In this document: positions 36,586-46,690 of the stretch, in pieces | Position numbering within the stretch: position 1 is the first letter of the stretch | Layout of the letters: each line of letters starts with the position of its first letter | Origin: Turnera subulata | Taxonomy: Eukaryota; Streptophyta; Magnoliopsida; Malpighiales; Passifloraceae | Direction: 5' to 3' | Length of the DNA stretch: 64,000 nucleotides | NCBI GenBank assembly: GCA_028386065.3 | Contig: JAKUCV010006258.1 | Span: forward strand, 70,622-134,621 | Notes under the pieces: model-generated | Database searches by the model: none | Seen by the model: the letters and a program-made list of their open reading frames with translations, nothing else | Told to the model about the DNA's origin: nothing | Translations under genes and position numbers: made by a program

Positions 36586-36603
36586 TGGCGCTGTTGCCGG
36601 GGA
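36586..36603 (+). other. Athila primer binding site
   Basis: TGGCGCTGTTGCCGGGGA, one base off the common Athila site TGGCGCCGTTGCCGGGGA, placed just inside the LTR. Confidence 0.85.
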
Positions 36604-36734
36604 TCAGCGTTAATATTATTAAACTGTGTGGTTAAGTTAATCTAGATTTTTATTTTTTATTTTCTTTTTCACCCATTTGGGTAGTTTTTCTTCTGTTTTT
36701 TCTTCAGGTTTCATCAAATTTTACAGGAGGAGAG

Positions 36735-37706
36735 ATGGAAGGACACGTAAGACGCATCAACGAGGGGGTCGAGGTATAGGGACCTCGGCATAGGCCGGTC
36801 CGGGATTTCTCCATCCCCAATGCAACCCTTGCACAGTCCAGTGTGGTTCGCCCAGCTGTGCAAGCAAACAACTTTGAGCTAAAGCCAACCTTGATGAAGA
36901 TGGTCCAAAATGAGCCTTTCGGGAGTTCCTCCATTGAAGACCCAAACCAGTATTTGCAAAATTTCCTAGAAATTTTTGACACAATCAAGGTGAATGGAGC
37001 CTCCGAAGATGATATCAAGTTGCGCTTTTTTCCTTTCTCACTTAAGGACAAGGCGAAGGCGCGGTTAACTGCACAAGCTTCTGGGACATTTGATACATGG
37101 GCTGCCTTATCACAGACGTTCTTGAAGAAATTTTTTCTGCCCAGCAAAGCCATGATATTAAGGAAAACATCATGGAGTTCAAACAAAAGGTCAATGAATC
37201 ATTGTACGATGCGTGGGAAAGGTTTAAAGATGCACTAAGAAGATGCCCACAGCATGGCCTTCCTGCCTGGCTGATCGGGTAAAAATTTTACGAAGGCCTG
37301 TGTGAGTCCCTTCGTGCACACGTTGATGCTGCAATTGGAAGGGTTGCTTTAACTAAAGATGCTGAGGATGTATACGACCTGTTTGAGCACATCGCCAGCA
37401 AAAAATTTGAATGGCCTGCCGAGATACCTGGCAGAAAAACTGTCGGCTTTCTTGAACTTAACGCTATGAGCCTGATGAACGCCAAGTTGGATGCCCTTAT
37501 GAATACGGTAAATGGGAAAGGACATTCCCATTCTTTTGCTAGGTGTGAAGGAGGTTATCCGGAGTGCCCAGAGAGGAAGGCTATGAGCAAACATGCCAAG
37601 AGTAAGTAAGTTACATCAACCAGAGAGTCCAGAAGGACCCTTACTCAAACACCTACAACCCAGGATGGAGGGATCACCCTAACTTCTCTTGGAAGCCTCA
37701 AAAACT
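36735..37706 (+). pseudogene. Athila Gag, truncated
   Basis: Frames together give FELKPTLMKMVQNEPFGSSS, EDPNQYLQNFLEIFDTIKVN, LRFFPFSLKDKAKARL, FLKKFF, LYDAWERFKDALRRCPQHGL, then 'YEGLCESLRAHVDAAIG' and a final NTYNPGWRDHPNFSWKPQKL. These blocks are characteristic of Athila/Ty3 Gag. Stops lie near 36777 and 37281. The coding region is cut at 37706 by the Tat LTR. Confidence 0.9.
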
Positions 37707-39328
37707 TGTGAATACCCGACCCAAAATCACTTGGGCCTATTCAACTAAACCTTTCACCTTCTTCCTCAGGTCAGTCGCCACCCAAATTTTATTAAGGACA
37801 AAACTTGGGAAAAACCTTCATTTGGCTCCTTTAGGCTACATGGTCAGGGTGAACCAAAGTTATAGGATCGGGGGTTCATCACAGATGGGAAGCTGTTACG
37901 CACCCATCCATGTTGGGTCGAGACAGTGTGCAATTCCAAAATACAAGTGTGCCTTGTGCAAGTGTGCAAGTGTGGAAATTAAAAGAATGGGGGAGGAGAA
38001 GAAGATTTGGCTTGCATCCCGTTGTAAAACCGAGACTACCTACGTACCCTAATGACCGGGGTCAAAGCCACGTAGTTCTAAACATGGCACAAATCGGCCA
38101 CTAACATCATCAAAAGCATCAGCATATAATCAACAAAGATCAATCAGAACAATGTTTAGAGTTACCTCCTGTAGCCCTCCTCTAGCTCCTTGTAATGGGT
38201 TGAGTTCTACACCCACCTTCTTTTCGCTTCTAAGCTCAATGGTTGATCCTCTTCTTGACTCTTCCTTGCTGGACTACTGTTGATGTCTCCCACAAAAATT
38301 TCTCCCGAGTTTCTGCCTAAGAATGTATCTATAGACTTGGAGAGGTAAAGTTTCTCCAAGCACTCAAGGCTTATGGGTATATGTGTGAGAAAATTGTTTG
38401 TCCTTTGAAATGTGTGTGAGGGGTCCTATTTATAGTGTTCTGGGAAGCCTAGGGGTGTGGACTTGCTTAATGGTGAAGATTATGCCCGAAAATGTGGTCC
38501 AAAACTGCGTGGGATCAAAAAAGAAACAAAATCGGGGGAAAAAAATCATTCCAGGACACCCACGACCGCCCTGCTCGGCGGTCAACGCCTGGATGGCCGC
38601 CATGCCCGGCGGTTATGGGCACAAGATGGCCTGAGCATGGCGGTCATCCCGAGATGGCCGCTGCCTCTTTCCGGTTTTGTGTGTTCTTTCTATTTTTAGG
38701 TCCCAATCCCCCCTGATTTAGCCCTGATTTGATCCTAACATGTAATTAACCCCTAAATTATCCAAAATCACTCCATTACTTGATTGTTACTATCCAAAAT
38801 CACTCCATTACTTGATTGTTACTTCCCCCAATCATCTCCTAATTGATTGATTACACATTGACACCCATTTTAAGAAAAATCATACCAAAAATACAAAATC
38901 AACTTAAATGATAATTCAACTCTGATTTTCCACAAAAATCAGAACTAAAATTAGCCTGCAAGAATTGTGTTAATGGGCTGGATAAACTCTGGAGAATTCA
39001 TTAACTTGGATCCTTAAACCCATTTCTAACCCAAAAATAAATCATCTCAATATAATTGGGTTAAAAACAACTAAAAGAGCCCAAGTAACGAAATGAAATG
39101 TACATTAATGTAAACCTTATTATATGTTTTACCCTAAGATTAAACCATCTCATTAATTCTAAGGTTTAAGTGCACAAATGTTTAGATTATCAAAATACAT
39201 TAATTCTGCTAAATTAAATTCTTATCATGCCTCAACTCAAAATCAAATCATCTCATTAACCTCAATTTTGAGCATGTTTGGAATCTACTTTTAGTAAAAT
39301 GTTCATGGGTCAAATTTGGGTGTTCACA
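37707..39328 (-). repeat. 3' LTR of Tat element B
   Basis: Colinear with LTR A (18090-19849) and LTR C. On the minus strand it starts TGTGAACACCC, has a CTATAAATAG box at 38435-38426, and ends GGGTCGGGTATTCACA. Two copies of an 'aatcactccattacttgattg' phrase at about 38766-38820 are a local duplication. Confidence 0.88.
38556..38668 (-). repeat. GC-rich cluster of GACCGCC / GGCGGTC inverted motifs in LTR B
   Basis: At least six alternating copies of GACCGCC, GGCCGCC and GGCGGT(C/T) within 110 bases of otherwise A/T-rich LTR, just upstream of the TATA-like box on the minus strand. A related cluster is in LTR A (19168-19245) and another in the region before the antisense ORF (41391-41495). Confidence 0.75.
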
Positions 39329-39342
39329 GATGCCCCTCGTTG
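39329..39342 (-). other. Polypurine tract of Tat element B
   Basis: Plus strand gatgcccctcgttg; on the minus strand CAACGAGGGGCATC runs directly into the LTR start TGTGAACAC. The same tract is next to LTR A, which fixes the orientation of both elements. Confidence 0.75.
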
Positions 39343-39439
39343 TTGAGTCCTTTGGGACTAAAGACGAAACAACGTAAGAAAGAAACAACCAAATTTGAAT
39401 GATAATGTGTAGTGTGTGTGCCAAGTTTTGGCGCATCCC

Positions 39440-40900
39440 ATGCTCCTCTTCAGGAATCATCTCATCCTGAAGTTTTGAGGGACTAGCCCACGGTTTCTGG
39501 GAATCATCTCATCCCAGGTTTTGGGGAATCATCTCATCCCGAGGTGATAGAATCATCTCATCTATCGGTTCGTTGATAAGGAATCATCTCATCCTAGTCA
39601 ATTGGATTCTATTTGGGAATCATCTCTTCCCAAGCTATGGTTTTCGGGAATCATCTCATCCCGGGACGATAGAATCTTCTCATCTATCGGGATGTTGAAA
39701 AAGAATCATCTCATCTTTGTCGGCTGGATTCTGTTTGGTCTTTTGGGAATCGTCTCATCCTAGGGTTTTTGCGAGAATCAGGTCCTCGGCTTTGGTTTTG
39801 CGGGTACTGGGTACACGACTTTTGTCTGGTTTCCTCATTGCGAGAACTAGGTTCCCGGCTTCCGACTTGTATGTCCCAAGGTCTGGTCACCTTGGGTTTG
39901 CAAGGGCTGGGCCCTTGGCTTACTGGTTTTCCTCATGTTTGGACTCCCTCATGGTTTTCTCTCTTCTAGATTCCTCATGGCTGGTTTCTCTCATATCTGG
40001 ATACCCTCATCTCGGTTTGCCTTACCTTCCTCACGGTTTGCCCTTATCTGGATTCCCTCGCATCTGGACCCTCTCACGGTTTTCCCTCACCTGGGTTCCC
40101 TCATATCTGGTTTTTCTCTCCCCTCTCATGGTCTGCGGGAGCTGGGTCCCGGCCTTTAGTTCTCTCCTAATTTTCTCACGGTCTGGATTCACTCAAGGTT
40201 CTCTCTAGTCACGTGGTTGGTTTGTTCTGGGCTCCTCTCAAGGTTGAAAGGATCGGGTCCTTAGCTTTTCACTTACCTCTGGGTACCTCATGTTCTCTTA
40301 TTGTCTTATTGGTTTATGTTTGCTCATCTCACGGGTTTACTGACTCTCTTTTGGGTGCAAAGGCCGGGTCTTTGGCTTTTGGCTAGACTCCCTCATCTCT
40401 TCGGTTTGTAAAGACTAGATTTTTGACTTTCTTAACTGGGTTCCTACTTGACTGGGTGCCCTCATCGCTTAGATTTGCAAAGATTGGGTCTTTGGCTTTT
40501 GACTGGGTTGACTGTTCTCTTCTAGTTGAGTTTTCTCAAAGTTTTTCTCTTGTCTGGATCCCTTTATCTTTTGGTCTTTGGATGCTGTGTCCCAGCTTTA
40601 GGATTGGTTCCTCTCTGGACTCGGGTTGCGATAACTGGGTTATGGTCTTCTAGCTGGATTCTCTCATCTATCCATTGTCTGGGTCTTCTCATCTCTTGGC
40701 GAATGATAGTGGTTTGGTTAGTTGGGTTCCCTTAGAGTTGCAAAGACTAGATCTTTGGCTTTTGACTGGACTCTCCTAACTGGGTTCCTCTCGTCTTTGG
40801 GTGTCTCACATCTAGGTGTCATCTCATGGTCCGGTTGCCTCACTTCTGGGTTACTCACATTCTCGGGTTTGGGTTGGTTGTGTCTAGATTATCCTGGTAT
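39440..40900 (-). repeat. Repeat-rich non-coding region of Tat element B
   Basis: 39440-39760 holds about ten units of 'gggaatcatctcatccc', an imperfect palindrome. 39770-40900 is a degenerate array of 'ctgggttccctcat' / 'ctggattccctcatctc' phrases. Long frames here (for example 39717-40208) are products of the repeat and are not called. Confidence 0.75.
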
Positions 40901-41390
40901 TCTTGGTTCCAAACAGTCTGGATCCCATGCCCCTTGTGCTAGTCAATTGGGTTTGAAGAAAATAGGGATGTGTCGTTCCCCTTGAGACATACAAGTTGGA
41001 AGTGGGGGTGATGCCCCTAGTGTCTTGCCGAGGTTTGAGAGGCGGAGCTTAATGCGTCCCTGTTCTATTGGATAACTTCGGGTGTTTCTTCATGACATCC
41101 ATTGAGGGTTGGGCTTATCGTGCCCCTAGGGATCGAGAGTGGGGGCGACGTGCCCTTACTATGCATTTGAGGCCTTATAAGTTATGCGTACATGACATCG
41201 TTCACATATAAAGCATTTATTATTGCAAATTCAAGTAAAAGTCAATAGATGCCCCTTATCTCAGTGAACAGTTTGATCTTAGTAAACGGGTATAACCTTC
41301 TCTTTTTTTCCTCTTTTTTTTTTTTAATTTTTCTCTCTCCTATCCTTCTTCCCTCTCCCCAATTTTTCTTGATTTTTTTTGAAATTTTCC

Positions 41391-41495
41391 GGGCGGGCCC
41401 GTGCAGATCGACCGGGCGGTCATGTGGGGGATGACCACCGCTGCACGGCGGTCTTGTATGGATGACCGCCGGCAGTGGCGGTCGTGTGTCCCTGG
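41391..41495 (+). repeat. GC-rich GGCGGTC cluster upstream of the antisense ORF
   Basis: Repeats the GACCGCC/GGCGGTC theme of the LTR clusters about 60-170 bases before the TATA box of the antisense ORF. Units include gggcggtcatg, gaccaccgc, ggcggtcttg, gaccgccgg and ggcggtcgtg. Confidence 0.75.
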
Positions 41496-41561
41496 AACTT
41501 CCTTTTTGGCCTTTGGACTTTGGCTTTTAGGGTTTTCACGAATTTTGCCGACCCTAAATAG

Positions 41562-41569
41562 TATAAATA
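41562..41569 (+). promoter_or_regulatory. TATA box for the antisense ORF of Tat element B
   Basis: TATAAATA in the context 'agtataaataagcccc' on the plus strand, 65 bases before the ORF's ATG at 41634. It points opposite to the element's own LTR promoter. Assignment as a working promoter is inference. Confidence 0.5.
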
Positions 41570-41633
41570 AGCCCCTGGGTACCTAGAGATCCCCGTAATT
41601 CGTCATAACATATCAAACACATCTAGGGCAACC

Positions 41634-42960
41634 ATGAGTGAGGATTTCCATACTAAAGTGCTTATGTGGATGGCAAGTGTTCCCCCTAAATGTCGCATAG
41701 ACTTTGCGGTGCTGGGCTTGTCCAGATTGTTCAAGCTTCGTGGTGTGGTGATGAACAGAAACCTGATTTGTGCTGCTGCCAAATTTTGGGACAAGAGTCA
41801 CCGTGTATTCCGTTTCGGGCAGGGCGTGATAGAGCTATGTCCTACGGTTGATGAATTCAACACCTTCTTGAAAGCTAAATTCATAAAGGGTGTTGCCATG
41901 GTTTCCCTTGATGATGCTATCCAGAAGGAAGTGAACAAATTCCTCTTTCTAACCGAAGGTCATGTCCACTTCTTGATGAATTAAAACAATCACCTGGAGC
42001 TATCAAAGATCATTGACCGATACTTCCTTGACGGCTCAGAACAACCTTGCAAGGAGAAGGACTTTGGTTGGAGAGAGGAACGCAATGATGCTCTTGCCCT
42101 TGTGATGGTACGGGAATTTCTCTTGGTTGGATCCCTGGTGTTTGCCCTCTCCAAGTTGGCGCGCTAGTGGCTAGGCTTTTTGGTGAAAAGAGCTTGACCC
42201 CTGTGATATTGGGCGAGACCCTCCACTGCTTGGATGTACTGGCCGACAATCACAATGCCCCATTGACTGGTTCCCCTCTTTTACTCCACGTGCATATTTT
42301 CGATCGTCTTTTCTTTGATTACTGTCATTTTCACCTCCCCATTTTGTTACAGTGATCTCCCCTCTTCTTGCGGATGTGGCTATGTGAACACCTTACATTT
42401 ATTGATCATCTTGGAGCTGATCCCACAAACTATGTCAGTCGAGGCTATACCTTTTTCTTCTGTACTGTTCGAGGATGGATTACCTACATGAAGGATCTTG
42501 AAGCCCTGCAAGTTACGTGGTTTTGCCGGTGGCTCGGAATGCAAGAGGTGGTCATTCGTTCTGTGTGAAAGGATTGGGTATCACTCCTGGGGATAGAGAG
42601 GTCCACATACTTTCGTCCGAGGAGGGTACAAAGGCAATTTGGCATAAACCAAACAATTCCATCTTATATCCCCATTTTGGTCACTGGTCCTACGAAGGCT
42701 GCTGCTTTGAAAGCTATCAAGGGAGGTTGGGCTTTGCCTTTAAGGGAACCAACCGACAGTCATTTTGAGATTCATCCTTCTACTCCCTACTTAGAATGGT
42801 TGTAGAAAATATGGTTGCTTCAAAGAGATCTTTGCGTCTTTCAAGGGAGGCGCTTCTAGAAGGACCTGTGCTTCAAGGATTTGAGTCTCCTGAACGTCCC
42901 ATCAGAAAGGGCAAGGATGAGGAGGGCGAATCGAGCCGGAAGAAGCATAAGAAGAATTGA
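41634..42960 (+). pseudogene. Antisense ORF (aORF) of Tat element, plant-mobile-domain/DUF7745-like
   Basis: Begins MSEDFHTKVLMWMASVPPKC. It has 'VFRFGQGVIELCPTVDEFNTF', the hallmark of the DUF7745/plant-mobile-domain group (W/R-F-G-...-L-C-P-T-x-E-E-F), then LFGEKSLTPVILGETLHCLD, HIFDRLFFDYCHFHLPILLQ, and a Lys/Glu-rich end (ESSRKKHKKN*) at 42960. At least four frameshifts or stops break it. It lies between the 3' LTR and gag-protease, in the opposite orientation. Extra antisense ORFs at this place are known in Tat-lineage elements such as Grande and Retand. Function unknown. Confidence 0.72.
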
Positions 42961-43689
42961 GTCCTATCTCAACAATTATTTCTTTACATTCATAATGCAT
43001 GCGAATAAATGAGTGAACAAAACTCCATTTTTTCTAGTTTGTTAATCATTAGACTATTACTTAACAAAATGGAACCGCACCCAATTTGGGCTTCCTACGT
43101 ATTCATGGCTTGTCATTATTTTCTTTTTTTTTATTTTTCCCCTTTTTTTCTTTTTTTTTTGTTCTGGGTTTGTTTTTGTAGGTGCTCATGAAATCAGGTT
43201 CCCGTAGTTCTTTTTACATTGTTTGTGAGTCCCAAAAAGTTCCCTTCCTCCGGATTCCTTCATGCTTCCCCATATGACTTGTAGTTTGGTTACATTCTCT
43301 TGAGGTGTTCACCATGGGGTCTTCCTCAATTGGTCTTTTCATTAAACGCTTTCCGAAAGCCCTTCCCTTGCTTAGGTTGCTTGATGACAGAGGTGACTTG
43401 ATGCTTTTTCAATTAGACTTTTGGAATTTTTGGAGACTTAATCGATGTCATCGTTTTTATTAGTATTAGCCCTAGGATTAATTTCCACATATTTTAGGGA
43501 GTTTTGTCCAGCTCATTATATTCACATGTACCATGCATGCATGAAGAAATTGCCAAGATAGTCACATATGAAAGAAAAAGTGCCTTTATTTATTAGGAAA
43601 CATAACATAACAACGACTCGCCTATCAGCATTTTTTAGACTGAATTTCAAACTCTTCAGCTAGGCACCCAGTGTAGACTAACACCAGTC

Positions 43690-44580
43690 TCTTCAAATTG
43701 CCCCGTCTTCATCAAAGAGATGTTTGCAGCCAAAGTCTTCATCCTCTTGACCACTTTCCTCTCCTTCTTCTGAATCCTCCACTTCTTCTAGATAGCAGTC
43801 AAAAAATAGCTCAAATCTCGGCTTCTTAAATTTTGTGACGCTGCATACCCATGGTTCAGGAAATCCACAAAAAGGAAAGTCTTCCCTTTCTTTTATAAAA
43901 TAGCCATTCATTGTCTTGAAATAGGGGTTCATGGGGAAGTCCCGCTCTTGCTTCTTCTTCTGAGTTAATGCCCTTGCATGGTTCTTCTCCCTTTGCTTCT
44001 CCAAATCCATTGAGGTTGGAGTGTATCCCAGACCAAAAGGTGGTGTGGCCTTTGAAATTAGGGGGGGTCTCTAATATCCCTTGTTGTCTTTTCCCCAGCC
44101 CCATGATTGGAAAATACCTCATCTTTTCCATGATCCCTATGACAGCCACATTACCGAAAGGGTCGTAGTAAGGCGGTTTGCAAACCAGTTTGTCTGTCAT
44201 TATAGCACCGACGGACTCAAAGACAAAACTCGACAACGACACTTCCTCGTCCCCTTCAATCCCGAATACAGGCTTGATATTCTTCTCGGCTGTCTCCCCC
44301 TTGATCGTGACTATCCCTCCTTGATAAGGAAACCGTAGTATTTGGTGCAAAGTGGACGCTACAGCTCGGGCTTGATGCAACCAGGGTTTCCCAAGAAGTA
44401 AGTTAAAGCTGGATGCGATGCCCTGACCATTGTTCGAGATGGCAAGAAATCTGTAGCCCCAAATCCCAACAAGCTTGCAGTTTTCAAGGGACATACATTC
44501 AAAGCTGATCCATTGTCTATCAGTACCAAGGGTACCTGGTTATCTTTGACTTAGATGGTGATGTACAATGCCTCAATATG
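43690..44580 (-). pseudogene. Tat protease and G-patch region
   Basis: On the minus strand NQVPLVLIDNGSALNVCPLK (retropepsin; DNGS is usual in this lineage). It is followed by LVGIWGYRF, LLLGKPWLHQARAVASTLHQ and FPYQGGIVTIKGE, then a G-patch-like MRYFPIMGLGKRQQGI, and an acidic end CYLEEVEDSEEGEESGQEDE. Stops occur at 44550 and near the end. The RT-proximal part that should follow is absent. Confidence 0.88.
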
Positions 44581-45553
44581 AATTCCCCTGCCCGAGCGCA
44601 AATCCTTATCGGAGAAGGATATTTGATTATCAGTTTCCACAGAGGCTATCATGTTGGCTAATGTCTCTGGTGCAGTGTCAATAGGGACCTGGGCTTTGTT
44701 TAAGGTTTGAAGGATCTTCTCCCGATGCGGACGTGAGGCCATCAGTAGTCCCCAAATTGAAATGTTTGCCTGAGTCTTCTTCAGTTGCTTAACTATCATA
44801 TCTTCTTTAGAATCCGTTGTTTCTTCAGGTTCATCTAAACGGAGAGGAGCTCTCCTTGCTACCCTTCCAGATCTGGTGATGACATCAACTTCCTCATCCG
44901 AATCTACATACTAACTAAGGTCAAGTACAAAGCATTCAAGTTCAGGCGCGGGCTCTGCCTCTATCATATCAATCTCCCCATGCAAGGGTAGTGGATTCAG
45001 CTTAGTGTTGGGATTTCATTCCTCTCTATCATATCCTGGATCTCGTAGCAGAGTCAGGGGCAATTTTTAGTAATATGCCCAGCCATCTGATGGAATTCAC
45101 AGAACTTATTAGGGTCTCCTCTAAGAGGCAGATCGGGCCTTAGGTCCAAAGGCTGCAACAAGCCCTTCTCCATGCATTTCTTGAGCATCTTCCCCAAGGA
45201 CATAAGGAGAGGAGTAAAGTCCCTGGGCTTTGATCCATTCTGTAGCGGTGCCTGGATGGCAACATGGTTTACCTCAGCAGACTTTTTTCCTTGAGACACA
45301 TTAGAGTTTCTTCTTGGTGAGGGGGTATCCACAGAGGACTTGATTTTCCCAGAGTTGATATCATCCTCCAATTGTATCCCAGCCCCGATAAGTGCCTTGA
45401 AGTTTGCATAGTAGTTTCCGACCATGCAACCATAGTATGCTGGTTGGAGATTCTTGTTCACCATTTGCACTTGGTCCTCTTCAGTGGGCTTATTTACCAT
45501 TAATGATGCCTTGCCGCGCCATCTCGAGATATAGGCAGAGAAGGTCTCCTGAG
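44551..45553 (-). pseudogene. Tat Gag C-terminal half with zinc knuckle
   Basis: From QETFSAYISRWRGKASLMVN (just left of the Cassandra LTR) through 'GCMVGNYYANFKALIGAGIQLED', the knuckle CEFHQMAGHITKNC (C-X2-H-X4-H-X4-C) at about 45060-45100, and 'LKKTQANISIWGLLMASRPHR'. These are typical Tat Gag-to-protease landmarks. One or two stops separate the knuckle part from the ISIWGLL part. Confidence 0.88.
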
Positions 45554-45992
45554 TGTGACACCCTAGGGTCTATAAGGGCGGGAAGTGTACGCCGGTGCCG
45601 GGATGAGCATGGACAAGGAGTGGCTTCTGGCAGGCTTCTAGACGGAGGGGCACGGGAATGAACCGATCCACACCGGAATAGGAGAGATCCTGAGACTGTG
45701 TAGGGATGGGGCTGCACAGTTAGAGCGATTTTGAGGTTGTACAGGTATGGGACTGTACAATTGAGAGTAGCTTAAATGGTTTGATGGGTACTACCTATAT
45801 CAACAAGGTGCACCTACTTTTTCGGTGCTCATTCTAGAAAAACTCCAAAATTAAACGTGCTTGACTTGGAGCAATTCTAGGATGGGTGACCTCCTGGGAA
45901 GTTTTCCCCGGAAACGTGCGAGTGAGGACAAACCATGTTGGAAAGGTCCCTTGTTGGTCTGTAGCGACAGTCGACAAGCCGGGACGTTATCA
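45554..45992 (+). mobile_element. Cassandra-type LTR carrying a 5S rRNA-derived segment
   Basis: Starts TGTGACACCCTAGG and ends GACGTTATCA. The middle contains a 5S-like segment, followed by the 'gtgcgagtgaggacaaa' and 'ttgttggtctgtagcgacagt' phrases known from Cassandra TRIM LTRs. It lies inside Tat Gag. No target duplication is visible (ctgag left, aggcc right), and about 45 Gag codons are missing between SGAA on one side and QETFSAY on the other, so a deletion accompanied or followed insertion. At 439 bp it is long for Cassandra. A tandem duplication of about 44 bp near 45691-45767 partly explains this. Confidence 0.82.
45838..45912 (+). ncRNA. 5S rRNA-derived promoter segment (Cassandra), not a true 5S gene
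   Basis: aactccaaaattaaacgtgc corresponds to the 5S box A region (AACTCCgcAGTTAAGCGTGC), and aggatgggtgacctcctggg is identical to the box C part of plant 5S rRNA. The 5' third of 5S and the 3' stem are not conserved. In Cassandra this segment is kept as an internal RNA polymerase III promoter. Whether this copy is transcribed is unknown. Confidence 0.82.
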
Positions 45993-46399
45993 AGGCCGCC
46001 CCCGATAAAGTCCTTTGGAATAGTTGAACCATCAGCTCTGGTCCTATCCCCATGGGCTGCAGCATCCTCACATAGATCTTTAGGTGGGTTGTAGGGCATC
46101 CTGTCCCGTTGAACTTCTCAATATCGGGCATTTTGAACTTTTTAGGTAGCCGGGCACCGGTGAATAGGGATAAGCGGTCCAAGTTCCAGTCATCTTCCTT
46201 CCTTTTGATGGTCTTCAATAACTCTTCTACTCTTTTAAGTCTCTCCTCATCTCCCTTGAATTCTTTTGTCGTTGAGTCCTAGTGCTGGATGACCACCACC
46301 TTACTCTCAATGCTTGGTTTTGAGACTTGTCCGCCATCACTCCCAGGGGACACCATCTTCCTCACCCACATTTGTCTTGGCACTGTTGTCCTCACTCAT
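45993..46399 (-). pseudogene. Tat Gag N-terminal part
   Basis: ATG at 46399 (MSEDNSAKTNVGEEDGVPWE), a frameshift/stop region, then ERLKRVEELLKTIKRKEDDW, LDRLSLFTGARLPKKFKMPD, IEKFNGTGCPTTHLKIYVRM and LFQRTLSGAA, which is the standard Gag core of Tat-lineage elements. It ends where the Cassandra LTR begins. Confidence 0.88.
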
Positions 46400-46690
46400 T
46401 TTGCTCTAGCAGTTAAAGTACGGGAATCAGAGACTCGGCGACAATGCTTTCAACTCCTACTCCTGTTACTCTATACAATTTTCCTATAAAAAGGGGCCAA
46501 GATAATCCTTCTACACACAATTGAGAAATCCGAAAAAACTCTCTCTCACACTCTCATCACAATATTCTCACAAAACAACCCCCATTTTTTACTTAGGCAT
46601 CGGAGGGTCCTTGGTCACAAACCCAAGGCTTTCCTAGGCCCTTTCTTTCATTTTTTTTGCAGGTAAAATTAAAGGACCTAATTGAAATAA
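46400..46690 (+). mobile_element. Gypsy LTR fragment (U3 end, R and U5)
   Basis: Contains CCTATAAAAAGGGGCC (TATA at 46485-46492). About 50-100 bases on, there is a CT-rich leader and 'acttaggcatcggagggtcc', a phrase typical of the R/U5 part of many plant gypsy LTRs, then 'tttgcaggta'. It is oriented on the plus strand, against the Gag frame it abuts. No internal region follows. Ends approximate. Confidence 0.55.

Larger units (their letters stand above)
37707..46399 (-). mobile_element. Tat-type gypsy element B, minus strand, lacking pol
   Basis: Minus-strand order from high to low coordinate: gag (from 46399), protease/G-patch region (to about 43690), a 0.7-kb non-coding stretch, an ORF in the opposite orientation (41634-42960), a long non-coding region with repeats, polypurine tract (39329-39342), 3' LTR (39328-37707). 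Reverse transcriptase, RNase H and integrase are absent. The 5' LTR is missing: at 46400 another LTR fragment abuts the gag ATG. It interrupts Athila Gag. The five bases outside the LTR (aaact, 37702-37706) would be half of its target duplication. Confidence 0.8.

Noticed and set aside
39717..40985. Overlapping plus-strand frames with repeated SGFPH/LIWIPS
   Set aside because: Produced by the ctggattccctcat repeat in the non-coding region of Tat element B.
37707..42960. Reading Tat element B as plus-strand, with LTR B as 5' LTR and the DUF7745-like ORF as a sense ORF upstream of gag
   Set aside because: The LTR's TATA-like box and the polypurine tract next to its U3 end both point to the minus strand, and gag-protease is also on the minus strand, so the ORF is antisense.
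43009..43191. Small plus-strand frame downstream of the antisense ORF
   Set aside because: Mostly a T-rich tract; no domain, and the antisense ORF already ends at 42960.
45838..45912. A functional 5S rRNA gene
   Set aside because: Only the internal promoter half is kept, the 5' third is unrelated, and it lies inside an LTR with Cassandra features.
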